Assembly (NCBI RefSeq): GCF_017875465.1 | Contig: NZ_JAGGMQ010000001.1 | Span: 3,782,001 to 3,846,000 of the forward strand | Origin: Winslowiella toletana | Lineage (GTDB): Bacteria; Pseudomonadota; Gammaproteobacteria; Enterobacterales; Enterobacteriaceae | DNA length: 64,000 nucleotides | Direction: 5' to 3' | Part shown: piece after piece, positions 1-9,260 of the stretch | Numbering within the stretch: the stretch's first letter is position 1 | How the letters are laid out: each line of letters begins with the position of its first letter | Notes under the pieces: generated by a model | Seen by the model: only the letters and a program-made list of their open reading frames with translations | What the model was told of the DNA's origin: nothing | The model's database searches: none | Translations under genes and position numbers: made by a program

Positions 1-686
<686 letters not shown>

Positions 687-691
687 CACCC

Positions 692-742
692 CGGGAGCCG
701 AAAACGGCTCCCCTACTGTAGGGGCGGCGTTCTCGCCGCCCG
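692..742. repeat. REP-like inverted pair (copy A)
   Basis: Two short palindromes lie head to head. The left unit (692-716) ends in CTAC and the right unit (718-741) begins with GTAG followed by GGGCGGCG, a short loop and CGCCGCCC. A GTAG tetranucleotide next to a GC-rich stem is the layout of REP elements mobilised by RAYT transposases. The pair lies between the ends of two convergent genes, so its transcript hairpins may also end transcription. Confidence 0.75.
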
Positions 743-747
743 TGTCG

Positions 748-942
748 CTATCGTGCCTGACGCATCTGATCGGCGACGTGGCGTAACATCTCTTTATAGG
801 CCGCGTTGCCGGTCTCTTCGCGCTTTTTATGCAAGTAATTGATAATGCCTGAACGGCTGATAGGCTCACGTGTGGCTATCATCGCCAGCACCGCTTCACC
901 CACCTCTTGTTCGATAACGCCGGATTGCACATCGTAGCTCAT
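748..942 (-). CDS. Small protein resembling the YmgB/AriR biofilm-regulator family
   Basis: A 64-residue protein. The ATG at 942 is preferred over a GTG nine bases upstream because an AGGTG ribosome site precedes it. The core pattern (EQEVGEAVLAMI, then a helix ending LRHVADQM) resembles the C-terminal helical part of E. coli YmgB/AriR, which has LGEAVTNLM and LRYTADDM in the same order. YmgB family members form small helical dimers linked to acid resistance and biofilm control. The family call is by eye from this spacing. The gene stands alone and converges on bglA across a REP pair. Confidence 0.5.
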   Translation of the reverse strand: MSYDVQSGVIEQEVGEAVLAMIATREPISRSGIINYLHKKREETGNAAYKEMLRHVADQMRQAR

Positions 943-1229
943 GGGGTTCACCTGTTAATTCGCTCACCTGGTCTGTTGCTACCTATAGCACCAATTTCCA
1001 TTTTTTTTTGCCACCGCTAAAGCATTTTGCAAAAAATGCTGCCAGCACTTCCCACTGCCCCGGCAGGACAGGCCGCGCTACCGGTAAATGGAATTCACTT
1101 TTTACGCGCCAGGCGCCAGCAAAAAATCCTAAAGTTACAGAAATGCGACAGTCTGGTCAGCTGTGTTCAGTAGCAAGCGTATAATTCAATCGCTTTAATA
1201 AAACTAAACAAACCGTGGGGGGCTGAACA

Positions 1230-1424
1230 GTGTTCGCATATTATTACGTGACCAGGACGCCGCAAAGAAACGGGTTTCATGCAGTGCATATTAAAGGTTG
1301 TAAGTTGATACCGGAGATGGAGAAAAGAGTTTTCCTTGGCAGTTTTTATAATTCACACAATGCCTTAATGACGGCGAAGATCTATTATCCCCAATCGAGG
1401 AAATGTGCTTTTTGTTTGTTATAA
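1230..1424 (+). CDS. Small conserved hypothetical protein (YYV..NG.H.VH..GC type)
   Basis: A 64-residue ORF starting at GTG, with a G-rich ribosome site in the preceding 20 bases. It has the order YYV, NGFHAVH, GC, LGSF, A..A..YYPQS, C..C. I associate this arrangement with a small, widely distributed bacterial protein of unknown function, but I cannot name the family. The spaced Cys and His residues could bind a metal; this is inference. The gene is isolated, in an AT-rich stretch before a convergent dehydrogenase gene. The unusual start codon and short length leave real doubt. Confidence 0.5.
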   Translation: MFAYYYVTRTPQRNGFHAVHIKGCKLIPEMEKRVFLGSFYNSHNALMTAKIYYPQSRKCAFCLL

Positions 1425-1548
1425 AATCAGGCTGTCGAATTGCCGAGTTATGTTTGTCACAAATCACATATTTAGTTTCGTTATGAAATAGTTAACCTGA
1501 GCACTGAATTTATGGTGGATAACAGCATTTTTTCAGTGCTCAGACGGA

Positions 1549-2688
1549 TTATTCTTTCGGCCAGGCAGCATCCAGCAGTTGACGCTGCTGCTGTTCCGTA
1601 TAAGTGACCAGTGAATTTTTGCTGTTGGATCGTGCCAGAATCCACTGTTTATCGGCTTCACTTAGCGGTTGCGGCTGTAGCCAGAACGGGCTGATGGCAT
1701 GGCTTTTCAGCCATTCGACCAGCTGTAACGCGGGTGTGGCGCTGGATTCAGCAAACAGCTTGTCCGCCAGTTCCGCCATTAACTGGCGTTGCTGGGGATG
1801 TTCGCTCTGATTAAGCAGGGTCAGAAACGGCAGCAGCAGACGGCCACAGACTTCGCCGTGATGATAATCTTTAATCGCGCCCAGCTCACCGGCAATACCG
1901 TGGATCACGCCAAGACCCGCCATACTCAGACTCACGCCCCCCAGCCAGGAAGCCATCATCATCTGTTCGCGTGCCGCATCGCCGCGCGTGCCAGTGTCAT
2001 TCAGCGCTGGCCAGCCAGCGATAAACGCCTGCATGCCGCTGATGGCGGTGTGACGGGTAAAAGCATTGCCTTTCGCTGACAGGTAAGCTTCAAACAGATG
2101 GGTAAACGCATCAATGGCGCAGCAGGTGAGAACCGCGTCCGGCGTGCCTTTCAACAGCTGCGGATCGAGGATGGCAATCTGCGGCACAAAGTTAGCATGG
2201 CGCAGTGACGCTTTGACCCGGATATGCGTTTTCTCGGTCACCACCGCATTTTGCGTGACTTCGCTGCCGGTGCCAGCGGTGGTCGGAATGGCGATCAGCG
2301 GCAGGGTGTTGCCACTGAGTTTACTGTCACCGACTTTCTCCAGATAGCGCAGGGTATTAAGCGGATGTTCGCACAGGGCGGCAAAGGCTTTCGCTGCATC
2401 CAGCACGCTGCCGCCACCGATGGCGACCACGCGGGCGACCTTTCCGCGCCAGCGCGCGACCCAGCCGTCAATCTCATCCGGCGACGCCTCATGGCTGACG
2501 ATCTCATGATCAATAATCAGACCATCCAGCTGCGTTTTAATCGTGGCGTAACCTTCACTGTTTAAAAATGAACGGCCACAGAACAGCAGGGTAGGGACGG
2601 GAGTGGCGCTCAGCAGCGGGATAAGTTCACTGAGACTGCCATTGCCGAAGATAGTCTGTCTGTTGGCCAGCATCTGACTGAAATTCAT
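1549..2688 (-). CDS. Iron-containing alcohol dehydrogenase
   Basis: A 379-residue protein of the Fe-dependent (type III) alcohol dehydrogenase family, the usual length. The N-terminal Rossmann-like half has GGGSVLDAAKA for the NAD(P) pyrophosphate, then PTTAGTGSEVT. The C-terminal helical half carries the metal ligands: an Asp and His in the CAIDAFTHLFEAYLS region, and His residues in GVIHGIAGELG and DYHHGEVC. The physiological substrate cannot be read from sequence. It is divergent from gntT, sharing a 316-bp intergenic region with GntR-type operators, so a role with hydroxy-acid or sugar-acid intermediates is possible but unproven. Confidence 0.88.
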   Translation of the reverse strand: MNFSQMLANRQTIFGNGSLSELIPLLSATPVPTLLFCGRSFLNSEGYATIKTQLDGLIIDHEIVSHEASPDEIDGWVARWRGKVARVVAIGGGSVLDAAKAFAALCEHPLNTLRYLEKVGDSKLSGNTLPLIAIPTTAGTGSEVTQNAVVTEKTHIRVKASLRHANFVPQIAILDPQLLKGTPDAVLTCCAIDAFTHLFEAYLSAKGNAFTRHTAISGMQAFIAGWPALNDTGTRGDAAREQMMMASWLGGVSLSMAGLGVIHGIAGELGAIKDYHHGEVCGRLLLPFLTLLNQSEHPQQRQLMAELADKLFAESSATPALQLVEWLKSHAISPFWLQPQPLSEADKQWILARSNSKNSLVTYTEQQQRQLLDAAWPKE

Positions 2689-2841
2689 TGGGTATTCCCT
2701 CTTTTCTGCTTACAACCAGGCCGACAGTTTACCGCCTGCGAGCTGATATGGGGGAAAAAATCAGCAGCAGCGCACAGCACAAAACTTTGATCGCCCTCGC
2801 AGAATGTAAATTATGCCCGTCCAGGGGATATCACAGCGCAA

Positions 2842-2871
2842 ATGTTACGCTTAACATGTTATCGGTAACAA
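2842..2871. promoter_or_regulatory. Two abutting GntR-type operators upstream of gntT
   Basis: Two 16-bp palindromes lie back to back: ATGTTACGCTTAACAT at 2842-2857 and ATGTTATCGGTAACAA at 2856-2871. Both match the E. coli GntR gluconate-repressor operator ATGTTACCGGTAACAT in the outer half-sites; the second differs at two positions. They lie about 130 bp before gntT. E. coli gntT also has two GntR sites. No clear -10 hexamer was identified here. The rest of the 2689-3004 gap holds the gntT leader and no gene. Confidence 0.72.
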
Positions 2872-3004
2872 CCTGCTAACGTCCGGGTTGTAACTTGTTT
2901 CCCTGCCAACCGCTTGCTGTCCTGTCACCTGTAGCGGTGGACCATAATGATAAATATGCCGCCGTCTGCATCGCTGACGGTGAGTATGCCGCGGAGAAGA
3001 ATTT

Positions 3005-4321
3005 ATGCCATTAGTCATCGTTGCCGTCGGGGTAGTATTGCTGCTATTGCTGATGATTCGCTTTAAGCTGAATGGATTTATTGCCCTGATCCTGGTCGCG
3101 CTGGCGGTCGGTATGATGCAGGGAATGCCGGTCGATACCGTGATCAAATCAATTAAAAACGGTGTCGGCGGTACCCTCGGTAGCCTGGCGCTGATTATGG
3201 GCTTTGGCGCCATGCTCGGTAAACTGCTGGCGGATTGCGGCGGCGCGCAGCGTATCGCCACAACCTTAATCGAAAAATTTGGTGAGAAGCATATTCAGTG
3301 GGCGGTGGTGTTAACCGGCTTTACCGTTGGTTTCGCGCTGTTCTATGAGGTGGGTTTTGTGCTGCTGCTGCCGCTGGTATTTTCCATCGCCGCCTCGGCG
3401 CGCGTGCCGCTGCTGTTTGTCGGCGTGCCGATGGCCGCCGCGCTGTCTGTTACCCATGGCTTTCTGCCGCCGCATCCTGGTCCAACCGCTATCGCCACGC
3501 TGTTTAATGCCGATATGGGCAAGACCCTGCTGTTTGGCACCTTGCTGGGGATCCCGACGGTGATTCTCGCCGGTCCGGTCTATGCGCGTTTTCTGAAAGG
3601 GATTGATAAGCCGATTCCAAAAGGGCTGTATAACCCGAAAACCTTCACTGAAGCCGAGATGCCGGGCTTTGCTGTCAGCGTCTGGACTTCGCTGGTGCCG
3701 GTGATCCTGATGGCGCTGCGCGCCGTGGCGGAGATGGTGTTGCCAAAAGGGCATCTGCTGCTGCCGTACGCGGAATTCTTCGGCGATCCGATTATGGCGA
3801 CGCTGATTGCGGTGCTGATTGCTATCTTCACCTTTGGTCTGAACCGTGGCCGCAGTATGGATGAGGTGATGGGCACCATCGCCGATTCGATTAAAATTAT
3901 CGCCATGATGCTGTTAATTATCGGTGGCGGCGGCGCGTTTAAACAGGTGCTGGTGGACAGCGGCGTGGATAAATATATCGCCAGCATGATGCATGCCAGC
4001 AACCTGTCGCCAATTCTGATGGCGTGGTCAATTGCCGCCGTACTGCGTATCGCACTGGGATCAGCAACTGTGGCGGCGATTACTGCGGGCGGCATTGTCG
4101 CGCCACTGATTGTGACCTCCGGCGCCAGCCCTGAACTGATGGTGATTGCGGTCGGTTCCGGCAGCGTGATCTTCTCTCACGTCAATGACCCGGGCTTCTG
4201 GCTGTTTAAAGAGTATTTTAACCTGACGATCGGCGAGACCATTCGTTCCTGGTCGGTGCTGGAGACGATTATTTCGGTCTGCGGTCTGGTGGGTTGTCTG
4301 CTGCTATCGAATGTGATTTAA
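3005..4321 (+). CDS. gntT: High-affinity gluconate permease GntT
   Basis: A 438-residue, very hydrophobic inner-membrane protein of the GntP family. It takes up D-gluconate by proton symport for the Entner-Doudoroff pathway. The sequence follows E. coli GntT almost throughout, including GFGAMLGKLLADCGGAQRI, the THGFLPPHPGPTAIA signature and SHVNDPGFWLFKEYFN near the C-terminus. A GGAGA ribosome site precedes the ATG. Two GntR-type operators upstream suggest gluconate induction. A GCGA-loop terminator follows eight bases after the stop. The gene is monocistronic here. Confidence 0.95.
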   Translation: MPLVIVAVGVVLLLLLMIRFKLNGFIALILVALAVGMMQGMPVDTVIKSIKNGVGGTLGSLALIMGFGAMLGKLLADCGGAQRIATTLIEKFGEKHIQWAVVLTGFTVGFALFYEVGFVLLLPLVFSIAASARVPLLFVGVPMAAALSVTHGFLPPHPGPTAIATLFNADMGKTLLFGTLLGIPTVILAGPVYARFLKGIDKPIPKGLYNPKTFTEAEMPGFAVSVWTSLVPVILMALRAVAEMVLPKGHLLLPYAEFFGDPIMATLIAVLIAIFTFGLNRGRSMDEVMGTIADSIKIIAMMLLIIGGGGAFKQVLVDSGVDKYIASMMHASNLSPILMAWSIAAVLRIALGSATVAAITAGGIVAPLIVTSGASPELMVIAVGSGSVIFSHVNDPGFWLFKEYFNLTIGETIRSWSVLETIISVCGLVGCLLLSNVI

Positions 4322-4328
4322 CAGCGTA

Positions 4329-4353
4329 ACGGAGAGGGCGACCTCTCCGTTTT
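4329..4353. terminator. Bidirectional terminator between gntT and hcxB
   Basis: A nine-pair stem (ACGGAGAGG with CCTCTCCGT) closed by a GCGA tetraloop and followed by T residues. The reverse strand also has an A/T tract, so it can serve both convergent genes. Confidence 0.8.
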
Positions 4354-4357
4354 GATC

Positions 4358-5440
4358 TCAGTGCATCAATGCGTTAAAGGCCGCTAACTCCTCTTCCGGC
4401 ATACCTGCATGGCGCGCAGCCGCGCAAATCTGCTGCCAGCTGGTGGTATCGATCGGAATCCCCTGCGCCAGCCGCGCGGCACGATTCGCCGCTTCCCACT
4501 CTCCCGGAATCTGAATCGCCTGATCGCCACTTTGCGGCGACTGCTTAACCCAGTGCAGAAAAGCTTCGGCTTCCTGCTGCATCGCTGGTGCGTCGAACGC
4601 CTCGGGATTGAGAATAATGGTCGTCATGCAGTTAAAGATGGCATTGGTGCTGGTGCTGAGTGTCTGATCGTGGGTGGTGCGTCCACCGGAGAGTGCGCCG
4701 CCAAGAATTTCACACAGCGTAGCCAGTGCATAACCTTTATGCCCGCCAAACGCCAGCAGAGAGCCAAAAGGCTGCTGATGCATCACCGACGGATCTTCGG
4801 TCGGCTGGCCATGGTGATCAATCAGATAACCCGGTGCGACGGCGTGACCTTTGTTGTACGCGACGCGAGTTTTACCAAAGGCGATGCCGCTGGTGGCGTA
4901 ATCGAGCAGTAAAGGTTGCTGGCCATCGCGCGGGAAGATGGCGCAAAACGGATTGGTGCCAAAGCGCCGGTCGCTGCCGCCAAAGGGCGCAACCATTGGA
5001 TCGCCAACCACATTGACGAAGTGAAAAGAGATAAAACCGGCGCGCGCACACTGTTCGGCCCAGTGGCCGATACGGCCAATATGGTGCGCATTATGCAAAC
5101 CGACCGCCGCCAGACCAAACTGGCGCGCGCGTTCAATACCCTGCGCCATCGCCTCACTGGCAACCACCTGACCAAACCCCTGGCTGCCGTCGAGGGTTAA
5201 TACCGCCCCGACATCTTTTACCACTCTGGCATGCTGATTTAGTTGCAGATGGCCTTCCGCCAGCGACTGCATATAGCTGGGGATCATACCGACGCCGTGT
5301 GAGTCATGCCCTGCAAGGTTGGCGCCCACCAGGTGTTCCGCCACTTTTTCCGCTTCAGACTGGCTGCTGCCGGCATAAATCCAGATAGCCTGCACAAATT
5401 GCCGCAGGCGCTCACTATTAACACGCTGTTCAGTGTTCAC
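4358..5440 (-). CDS. hcxB: Hydroxycarboxylate dehydrogenase B (YbiC family)
   Basis: A 360-residue NAD(P)-dependent oxidoreductase of the malate/L-lactate/ureidoglycolate dehydrogenase family, which does not have a classical Rossmann fold. It aligns by eye with E. coli YbiC/HcxB over the full length: NLAGHDSHGVGMIPSY near residue 50, LHNAHHIGRIGHWAEQC near 115, RFGTNPFC, and HKGYALATLCEILGGALSGG. HcxB reduces 2-oxo acids to 2-hydroxy acids in vitro. It is convergent with gntT and close to the tetronate operon, so it joins a group of hydroxy-acid genes. No partner shares its transcript. Confidence 0.88.
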   Translation of the reverse strand: MNTEQRVNSERLRQFVQAIWIYAGSSQSEAEKVAEHLVGANLAGHDSHGVGMIPSYMQSLAEGHLQLNQHARVVKDVGAVLTLDGSQGFGQVVASEAMAQGIERARQFGLAAVGLHNAHHIGRIGHWAEQCARAGFISFHFVNVVGDPMVAPFGGSDRRFGTNPFCAIFPRDGQQPLLLDYATSGIAFGKTRVAYNKGHAVAPGYLIDHHGQPTEDPSVMHQQPFGSLLAFGGHKGYALATLCEILGGALSGGRTTHDQTLSTSTNAIFNCMTTIILNPEAFDAPAMQQEAEAFLHWVKQSPQSGDQAIQIPGEWEAANRAARLAQGIPIDTTSWQQICAAARHAGMPEEELAAFNALMH

Positions 5441-5541
5441 TACACCTCCCCGGGATGGTTGATCAGGTTTATTGAGATCAATGCGTTAAGTGGTAATCAG
5501 CAAGTTATAGCATATGCGCAGGGAGGGAAGTAGCGTGAACA

Positions 5542-5563
5542 CGGGCGGCGATAACGCCGCCCG
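5542..5563. repeat. Single REP-like palindrome (copy B)
   Basis: CGGGCGGCG-ATAA-CGCCGCCCG, a near-perfect palindrome with the same stem as the other REP units here but without the GTAG/CTAC flank. It is a degenerate singleton downstream of a small convergent ORF. Confidence 0.55.
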
Positions 5564-5572
5564 TCGGTAAAA

Positions 5573-5600
5573 CAATTCGGGCCACAGCGTGTGACCCGAG
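5573..5600 (-). terminator. Terminator of the 81-residue ORF
   Basis: Read on the minus strand, the stem CGGGTCACA / TGTGGCCCG (one wobble pair) is followed by AATTGTTTT, just after the stop of the ORF ending at 5613. Confidence 0.6.
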
Positions 5601-5612
5601 GAAATTGTTTTT

Positions 5613-5858
5613 TTAATGTGGCTGTTCGAAGCCAGCCTTCACCATCTGATCGCGTAACACCAGAGTGATATCACGATTGCCACCGGTTACCGGGTAAATC
5701 ACATTATTAACCACATCATCAAGGTAGTGCTCATCAAACTCCTGCATGGAGAGCATGCTACCGCCTTCATCATTAATCGCTATTGAGCCTTTGATATGAT
5801 TGCCGGCATCGCGTGCTTTTAAACAATATCTGCCCATATGCGTATCAATTGCGCTCAT
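5613..5858 (-). CDS. Hypothetical protein, 81 residues
   Basis: A small acidic protein I do not recognise. Its strong GAGGAG ribosome site seven bases before the ATG, and a terminator-like hairpin after its stop, argue that it is a real single-gene unit. There is no signal peptide, membrane segment or Cys motif. The middle (LSMQEFDEHYLDDVVNNVIYPV) looks helical. Size and isolation resemble small stress-induced enterobacterial proteins; no function can be assigned. Confidence 0.55.
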   Translation of the reverse strand: MSAIDTHMGRYCLKARDAGNHIKGSIAINDEGGSMLSMQEFDEHYLDDVVNNVIYPVTGGNRDITLVLRDQMVKAGFEQPH

Positions 5859-6001
5859 AACATCTCCTCTGTAGCTGTTAACGGAACAGATAACGACTGA
5901 GGCCCTGAGCCACGATTTAAGTTTAGCCGTACGGATAACAGCAGCGAAGCGGCACTGCGGCGGAAAATCACAAGTCGTGATCCTGTTCGCAATAACAGAA
6001 T

Positions 6002-6763
6002 TTAGCGCGCCAGAGTTAATTCCAGTGCTTTGGCGGCCAGCGCCTGCTGCGCGCCTTCAGGCAGTTTGCTGTCGGTGATCACCGCATCAAACTGATCCAG
6101 CGGTAAGGCGAGAAACGTGGCGATTTTATTGTATTTCGAACTGTCGCTCAGCAGCACGCGTTTGCTGCTGACGTTGGCTACCGTGCGTTTGACGATCACT
6201 TTATCTTCATCCGGCGTGAAAATCCCGCGCGTACCCCAGCAGGTGGCGGAGATAAAAGCGATATCAATCGACAGATTCTGCAGCGCACGCGCAGCGGCTT
6301 CACCGACGCAGGAGCGGTTTTCGCGACACAGAGTTCCGCCGGTGTGGATCATACGGCACAGGCTGGATTCAATAATAAAACTGGCAATCACAAAATCGTT
6401 GGTGACGATCAGCAGGTCATCACGATCGCCCAGCTCACGCGCCAGCGCCAGCGTGGTGGTGCCGGCATCCAGATAGATGCAGCTGTTACGTGGAATATGT
6501 CGCGCGGCGGCCTGACCAATCAGAAACTTTTCATTGCTGAACATCGCGGTTTTATCCAGATGCGATGGCTCAGCCGCCAGCCGTTCGGTGGATCGCACGC
6601 CACCCGATACTGACAACAGCGCGCCTTGCTCTTCCAGTTTCTGCACATCACGGCGAATGGTCATATGCGAGACGCCCAGGCGTTCGGTCAGCTCGTTTAT
6701 GCTAATCACGCCGCGTTCTGCTATCAGCGCTAAAATTTGTTGATGACGTTGTATTGGTATCAC
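6002..6763 (-). CDS. ygbI: DeoR-family repressor (YgbI type) of the tetronate operon
   Basis: A 253-residue regulator if translation starts at the GTG at 6763, which has AAAGGAG five bases upstream and gives the usual family length. A Met codon 69 bases further up is in frame but has no comparable site. The N-terminal winged helix (ISINELTERLGVSHMTIRRDVQKLEEQG) is followed by the sugar-phosphate-isomerase-like sensor domain with YLDAGTTTLALAREL. DeoR proteins usually repress neighbouring sugar-acid genes until a phosphorylated intermediate binds. Divergence from ltnD-otnK-otnC-otnI, as in E. coli ygbI-ygbJ, supports control of that operon. Confidence 0.85.
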   Translation of the reverse strand: MIPIQRHQQILALIAERGVISINELTERLGVSHMTIRRDVQKLEEQGALLSVSGGVRSTERLAAEPSHLDKTAMFSNEKFLIGQAAARHIPRNSCIYLDAGTTTLALARELGDRDDLLIVTNDFVIASFIIESSLCRMIHTGGTLCRENRSCVGEAAARALQNLSIDIAFISATCWGTRGIFTPDEDKVIVKRTVANVSSKRVLLSDSSKYNKIATFLALPLDQFDAVITDSKLPEGAQQALAAKALELTLAR

Positions 6764-6995
6764 TGCGACTCCTTTCTCACTGAAAGCACCATAGCTACGA
6801 GTATAGCGCTGCTGCGGCGGCAATTTTATCATTTTTTAACATTCCCATGCCAGCTCAGCCGACTGACGAAAAAATTACCACTGGTGATTTGTTAAGGTTT
6901 AGCGATAACTGTCTGATTAAAAGCAATTATTCTGTCGATGATGCCATTATTAATGTTAATTCCTGTGAATATAAGGCGAGTGTGACGTTAAAAAA

Positions 6996-7045
6996 TGTGA
7001 GTGATATCACGTCAAAGTGGCAGCAGACTGCTTATACTTAACACA
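6996..7045 (+). promoter_or_regulatory. Class II CRP-dependent promoter of ltnD-otnKCI
   Basis: The CRP-like site TGTGA-GTGATA-TCACG lies at 6996-7011 (nine of ten consensus bases). A TATACT -10 hexamer lies at 7033-7038. This puts the probable start at about 7045 and the CRP centre at -41.5, the class II position. The rest of the 6764-7083 divergent region is AT-rich and probably holds the DeoR operator, which I could not identify. Confidence 0.7.
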
Positions 7046-7083
7046 ACAAAACAAATAATCACCAAAATTAACACGAGGAACCT

Positions 7084-7998
7084 ATGGCACAGACATCAGC
7101 ACTTAACGTCGGCGTGATTGGCCTGGGATCGATGGGCATGGGCGCCGCGCAATCCTGTATTAAAGCCGGTCTGAATACCTTCGGCGTCGATCTCAACCCG
7201 CAGGCGCTGGAGACATTGCGTCGCAGCGGCGCGCAGGCGGCGGAAACCAGCGCAACGGCATTTGCTGCGCAACTGGACGCGGTTCTGTTACTGGTGGTGA
7301 ACGCTGCCCAGGTGAAAGCCATTCTGTTTGGCGAAGATGGCGTCGCCAGCAAGCTGAAACCCGGCACCGTGGTGATGGTCTCTTCAACAATATCATCGCA
7401 GGATGCGCAACTGATTGAACAGCTGCTGGCGGAGTATCAGCTGCTGATGCTGGATGCGCCGGTGTCCGGTGGCGCTGCGAAAGCGGCACTTGGTGAGATG
7501 ACGGTAATGGCTTCCGGCAGTGAGGCGGCATTTAATCAGCTACAGCCGGTGCTCGATGCAGTTGCGGGTAAGGTTTACCGTATTGGCAGCGAAATAGGCC
7601 TCGGCTCTACGGTAAAAATTATCCATCAGCTGCTGGCGGGCGTGCATATTGCCGCCGGGGCGGAAGCGATGGCGCTGGCGGCGCGCGCCGGCATTCCGCT
7701 CGATACCATGTATGAGGTGGTAACCCATGCCGCCGGCAATTCATGGATGTTTGAAAACCGCATGCGTCATGTGGTCGACGGTGACTACTCGCCGAAGTCG
7801 GCGGTCGATATTTTTGTCAAAGATCTCGGACTGGTGGCGGATACCGCTAAAGCGCTGCATTTCCCGCTGCCACTGGCTTCCACCGCCTTCAATATGTTTA
7901 CTTCCGCCAGCAATGCCGGTTTTGGCAAACAGGATGACAGTGCGGTAATCAAGATTTTTAGCGGCATCACGCTGCCGGAAAAAAAGGAGCAACCATAA
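7084..7998 (+). CDS. ltnD: L-threonate dehydrogenase LtnD (YgbJ)
   Basis: A 304-residue member of the 3-hydroxyisobutyrate dehydrogenase family. It starts after a GAGGA site. The N-terminal Rossmann domain has VIGLGSMGMG at about residue 10. DAPVSGGAAKA is the substrate-binding signature, and VKIIHQLLAG contains the catalytic-type lysine. LtnD oxidises L-threonate with NAD+ to 2-oxo-tetronate, the first step of the pathway completed by the next three genes. The stop overlaps the otnK start (TAATG), indicating translational coupling. The specific substrate is taken from this neighbourhood, since the family as a whole is broad. Confidence 0.87.
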   Translation: MAQTSALNVGVIGLGSMGMGAAQSCIKAGLNTFGVDLNPQALETLRRSGAQAAETSATAFAAQLDAVLLLVVNAAQVKAILFGEDGVASKLKPGTVVMVSSTISSQDAQLIEQLLAEYQLLMLDAPVSGGAAKAALGEMTVMASGSEAAFNQLQPVLDAVAGKVYRIGSEIGLGSTVKIIHQLLAGVHIAAGAEAMALAARAGIPLDTMYEVVTHAAGNSWMFENRMRHVVDGDYSPKSAVDIFVKDLGLVADTAKALHFPLPLASTAFNMFTSASNAGFGKQDDSAVIKIFSGITLPEKKEQP

Positions 7999-9260
7999 TG
8001 CGCCTTGGAGTGATTGCCGATGATTTTACCGGCGCCACCGATATTGCCAGCTTTCTGGTGCAGAACGGGATGGCGACGGTACAGCTGAATGGCGTGCCAA
8101 CGGGCGACGAGAGCATTGACGCGGAAGCGATTGTGGTCAGCCTGAAGTCACGCTCCTGCCCGGCAGCACAGGCGGTCAGTGACTCGCTGGCCGCGCTGCG
8201 CTGGTTACAGCAGCAGGGCTGTGAGCGCTTCTATTTTAAATATTGCTCCACCTTCGACAGCACCGCGGCGGGCAATATTGGCCCGGTCACCGATGCGCTG
8301 CTGGAGGCGCTGGGAGAAACGCAAACCGTTATCTCGCCAGCGCTGCCGGTAAACGGCCGCACCGTCTACCAGGGTTACCTGTTTGTTATGGATCAGCTGC
8401 TGAGTGAATCGGGTATGCGCCATCATCCGGTGACGCCGATGACCGACAGCAATTTGCTACGCCTGATGGAAGCCCAGGCGCAAGGCAAAGCGGGTCTGAT
8501 TGCCAGTGCACTGCTGGATCAGGGGCCTGAAGCGGTGCGTCAGCAGCTCGATAAGCTGAAAGCGGACGGCGTGCGCTATGTGGTGCTGGACGCGTTGCAT
8601 GAGCAGCATCTGTTAACCCAGGGTGCCGCCGTGCAGCAGATGAAACTGGTGACTGGCGGCTCCGGGCTGGCAATTGGCCTGGCGCGGCAGCTGGCTTCGG
8701 GCGCGCATGATAAACAGCAGGCGCAGGCCGCGGGCGCGCCACAGGGCAAGCGTGCGGTGGTGATTTCCGGCTCCTGCTCCACCATGACCAACCGTCAGGT
8801 GGCGATCTATCGTCAGCAGGCGCCAGCGCAGGTGGTGGAGGTGGAAGCCTGTCTGCAGGATCCGCAGGCCTATGCTTTGCAGCTGTGTGACTGGGTCGAA
8901 AAGCACGCCGAAGGCGTACTGGCGCCGCTGCTGTATGCCACTTCTGATGCGCAGCAGTTACAGCAGATCCAGCAGCAGTATGGCGCGGCACGCAGCAGCG
9001 AAGCGGTTGAACAGTGCTTTGCCGCAGTCGTCCGCGAACTGCAAGCGCGTGATTTCCGCCGCTTTATTGTTGCGGGCGGTGAGACCTCCGGTGTAGTGGC
9101 GCAGACGCTGGGCGTGCGCGCCTTCTGTATCGGTCCGGTTATCTCACCAGGGGTGCCATGGGTACGCGATACCGAACAGCCGATCTCGCTGGCGCTGAAA
9201 TCAGGCAACTTTGGCGATGAGAATTTCTTTGCCCGCGCACAAACGGAGTTTCCACTATGA
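7998..9260 (+). CDS. otnK: 3-oxo-tetronate kinase OtnK (YgbK)
   Basis: A 420-residue four-carbon acid sugar kinase (DUF1537 family). The N-terminal substrate domain begins LGVIADDFTGATDIASF; the C-terminal nucleotide-binding domain contains SGSCSTMTNRQ and the VAGGETSGVV loop near residue 360. It phosphorylates 3-oxo-tetronate at O4 with ATP. It overlaps ltnD by one base and otnC by four (ATGA), so the three are tightly coupled. The kinase family normally sits with the dehydrogenase, decarboxylase and isomerase found here, which makes the assignment firm. Confidence 0.9.
   Translation: MRLGVIADDFTGATDIASFLVQNGMATVQLNGVPTGDESIDAEAIVVSLKSRSCPAAQAVSDSLAALRWLQQQGCERFYFKYCSTFDSTAAGNIGPVTDALLEALGETQTVISPALPVNGRTVYQGYLFVMDQLLSESGMRHHPVTPMTDSNLLRLMEAQAQGKAGLIASALLDQGPEAVRQQLDKLKADGVRYVVLDALHEQHLLTQGAAVQQMKLVTGGSGLAIGLARQLASGAHDKQQAQAAGAPQGKRAVVISGSCSTMTNRQVAIYRQQAPAQVVEVEACLQDPQAYALQLCDWVEKHAEGVLAPLLYATSDAQQLQQIQQQYGAARSSEAVEQCFAAVVRELQARDFRRFIVAGGETSGVVAQTLGVRAFCIGPVISPGVPWVRDTEQPISLALKSGNFGDENFFARAQTEFPL

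Noticed and set aside
2820..2836. CRP site upstream of the gntT operators, from TCACA at 2831
   Set aside because: The left half-site is TCCAG instead of TGTGA, too far from consensus.
6847..7041. 64-codon ORF in the ygbI-ltnD divergent region
   Set aside because: It has no ribosome site, its composition is that of the AT-rich intergenic DNA, and it covers the CRP site of the ltnD promoter.
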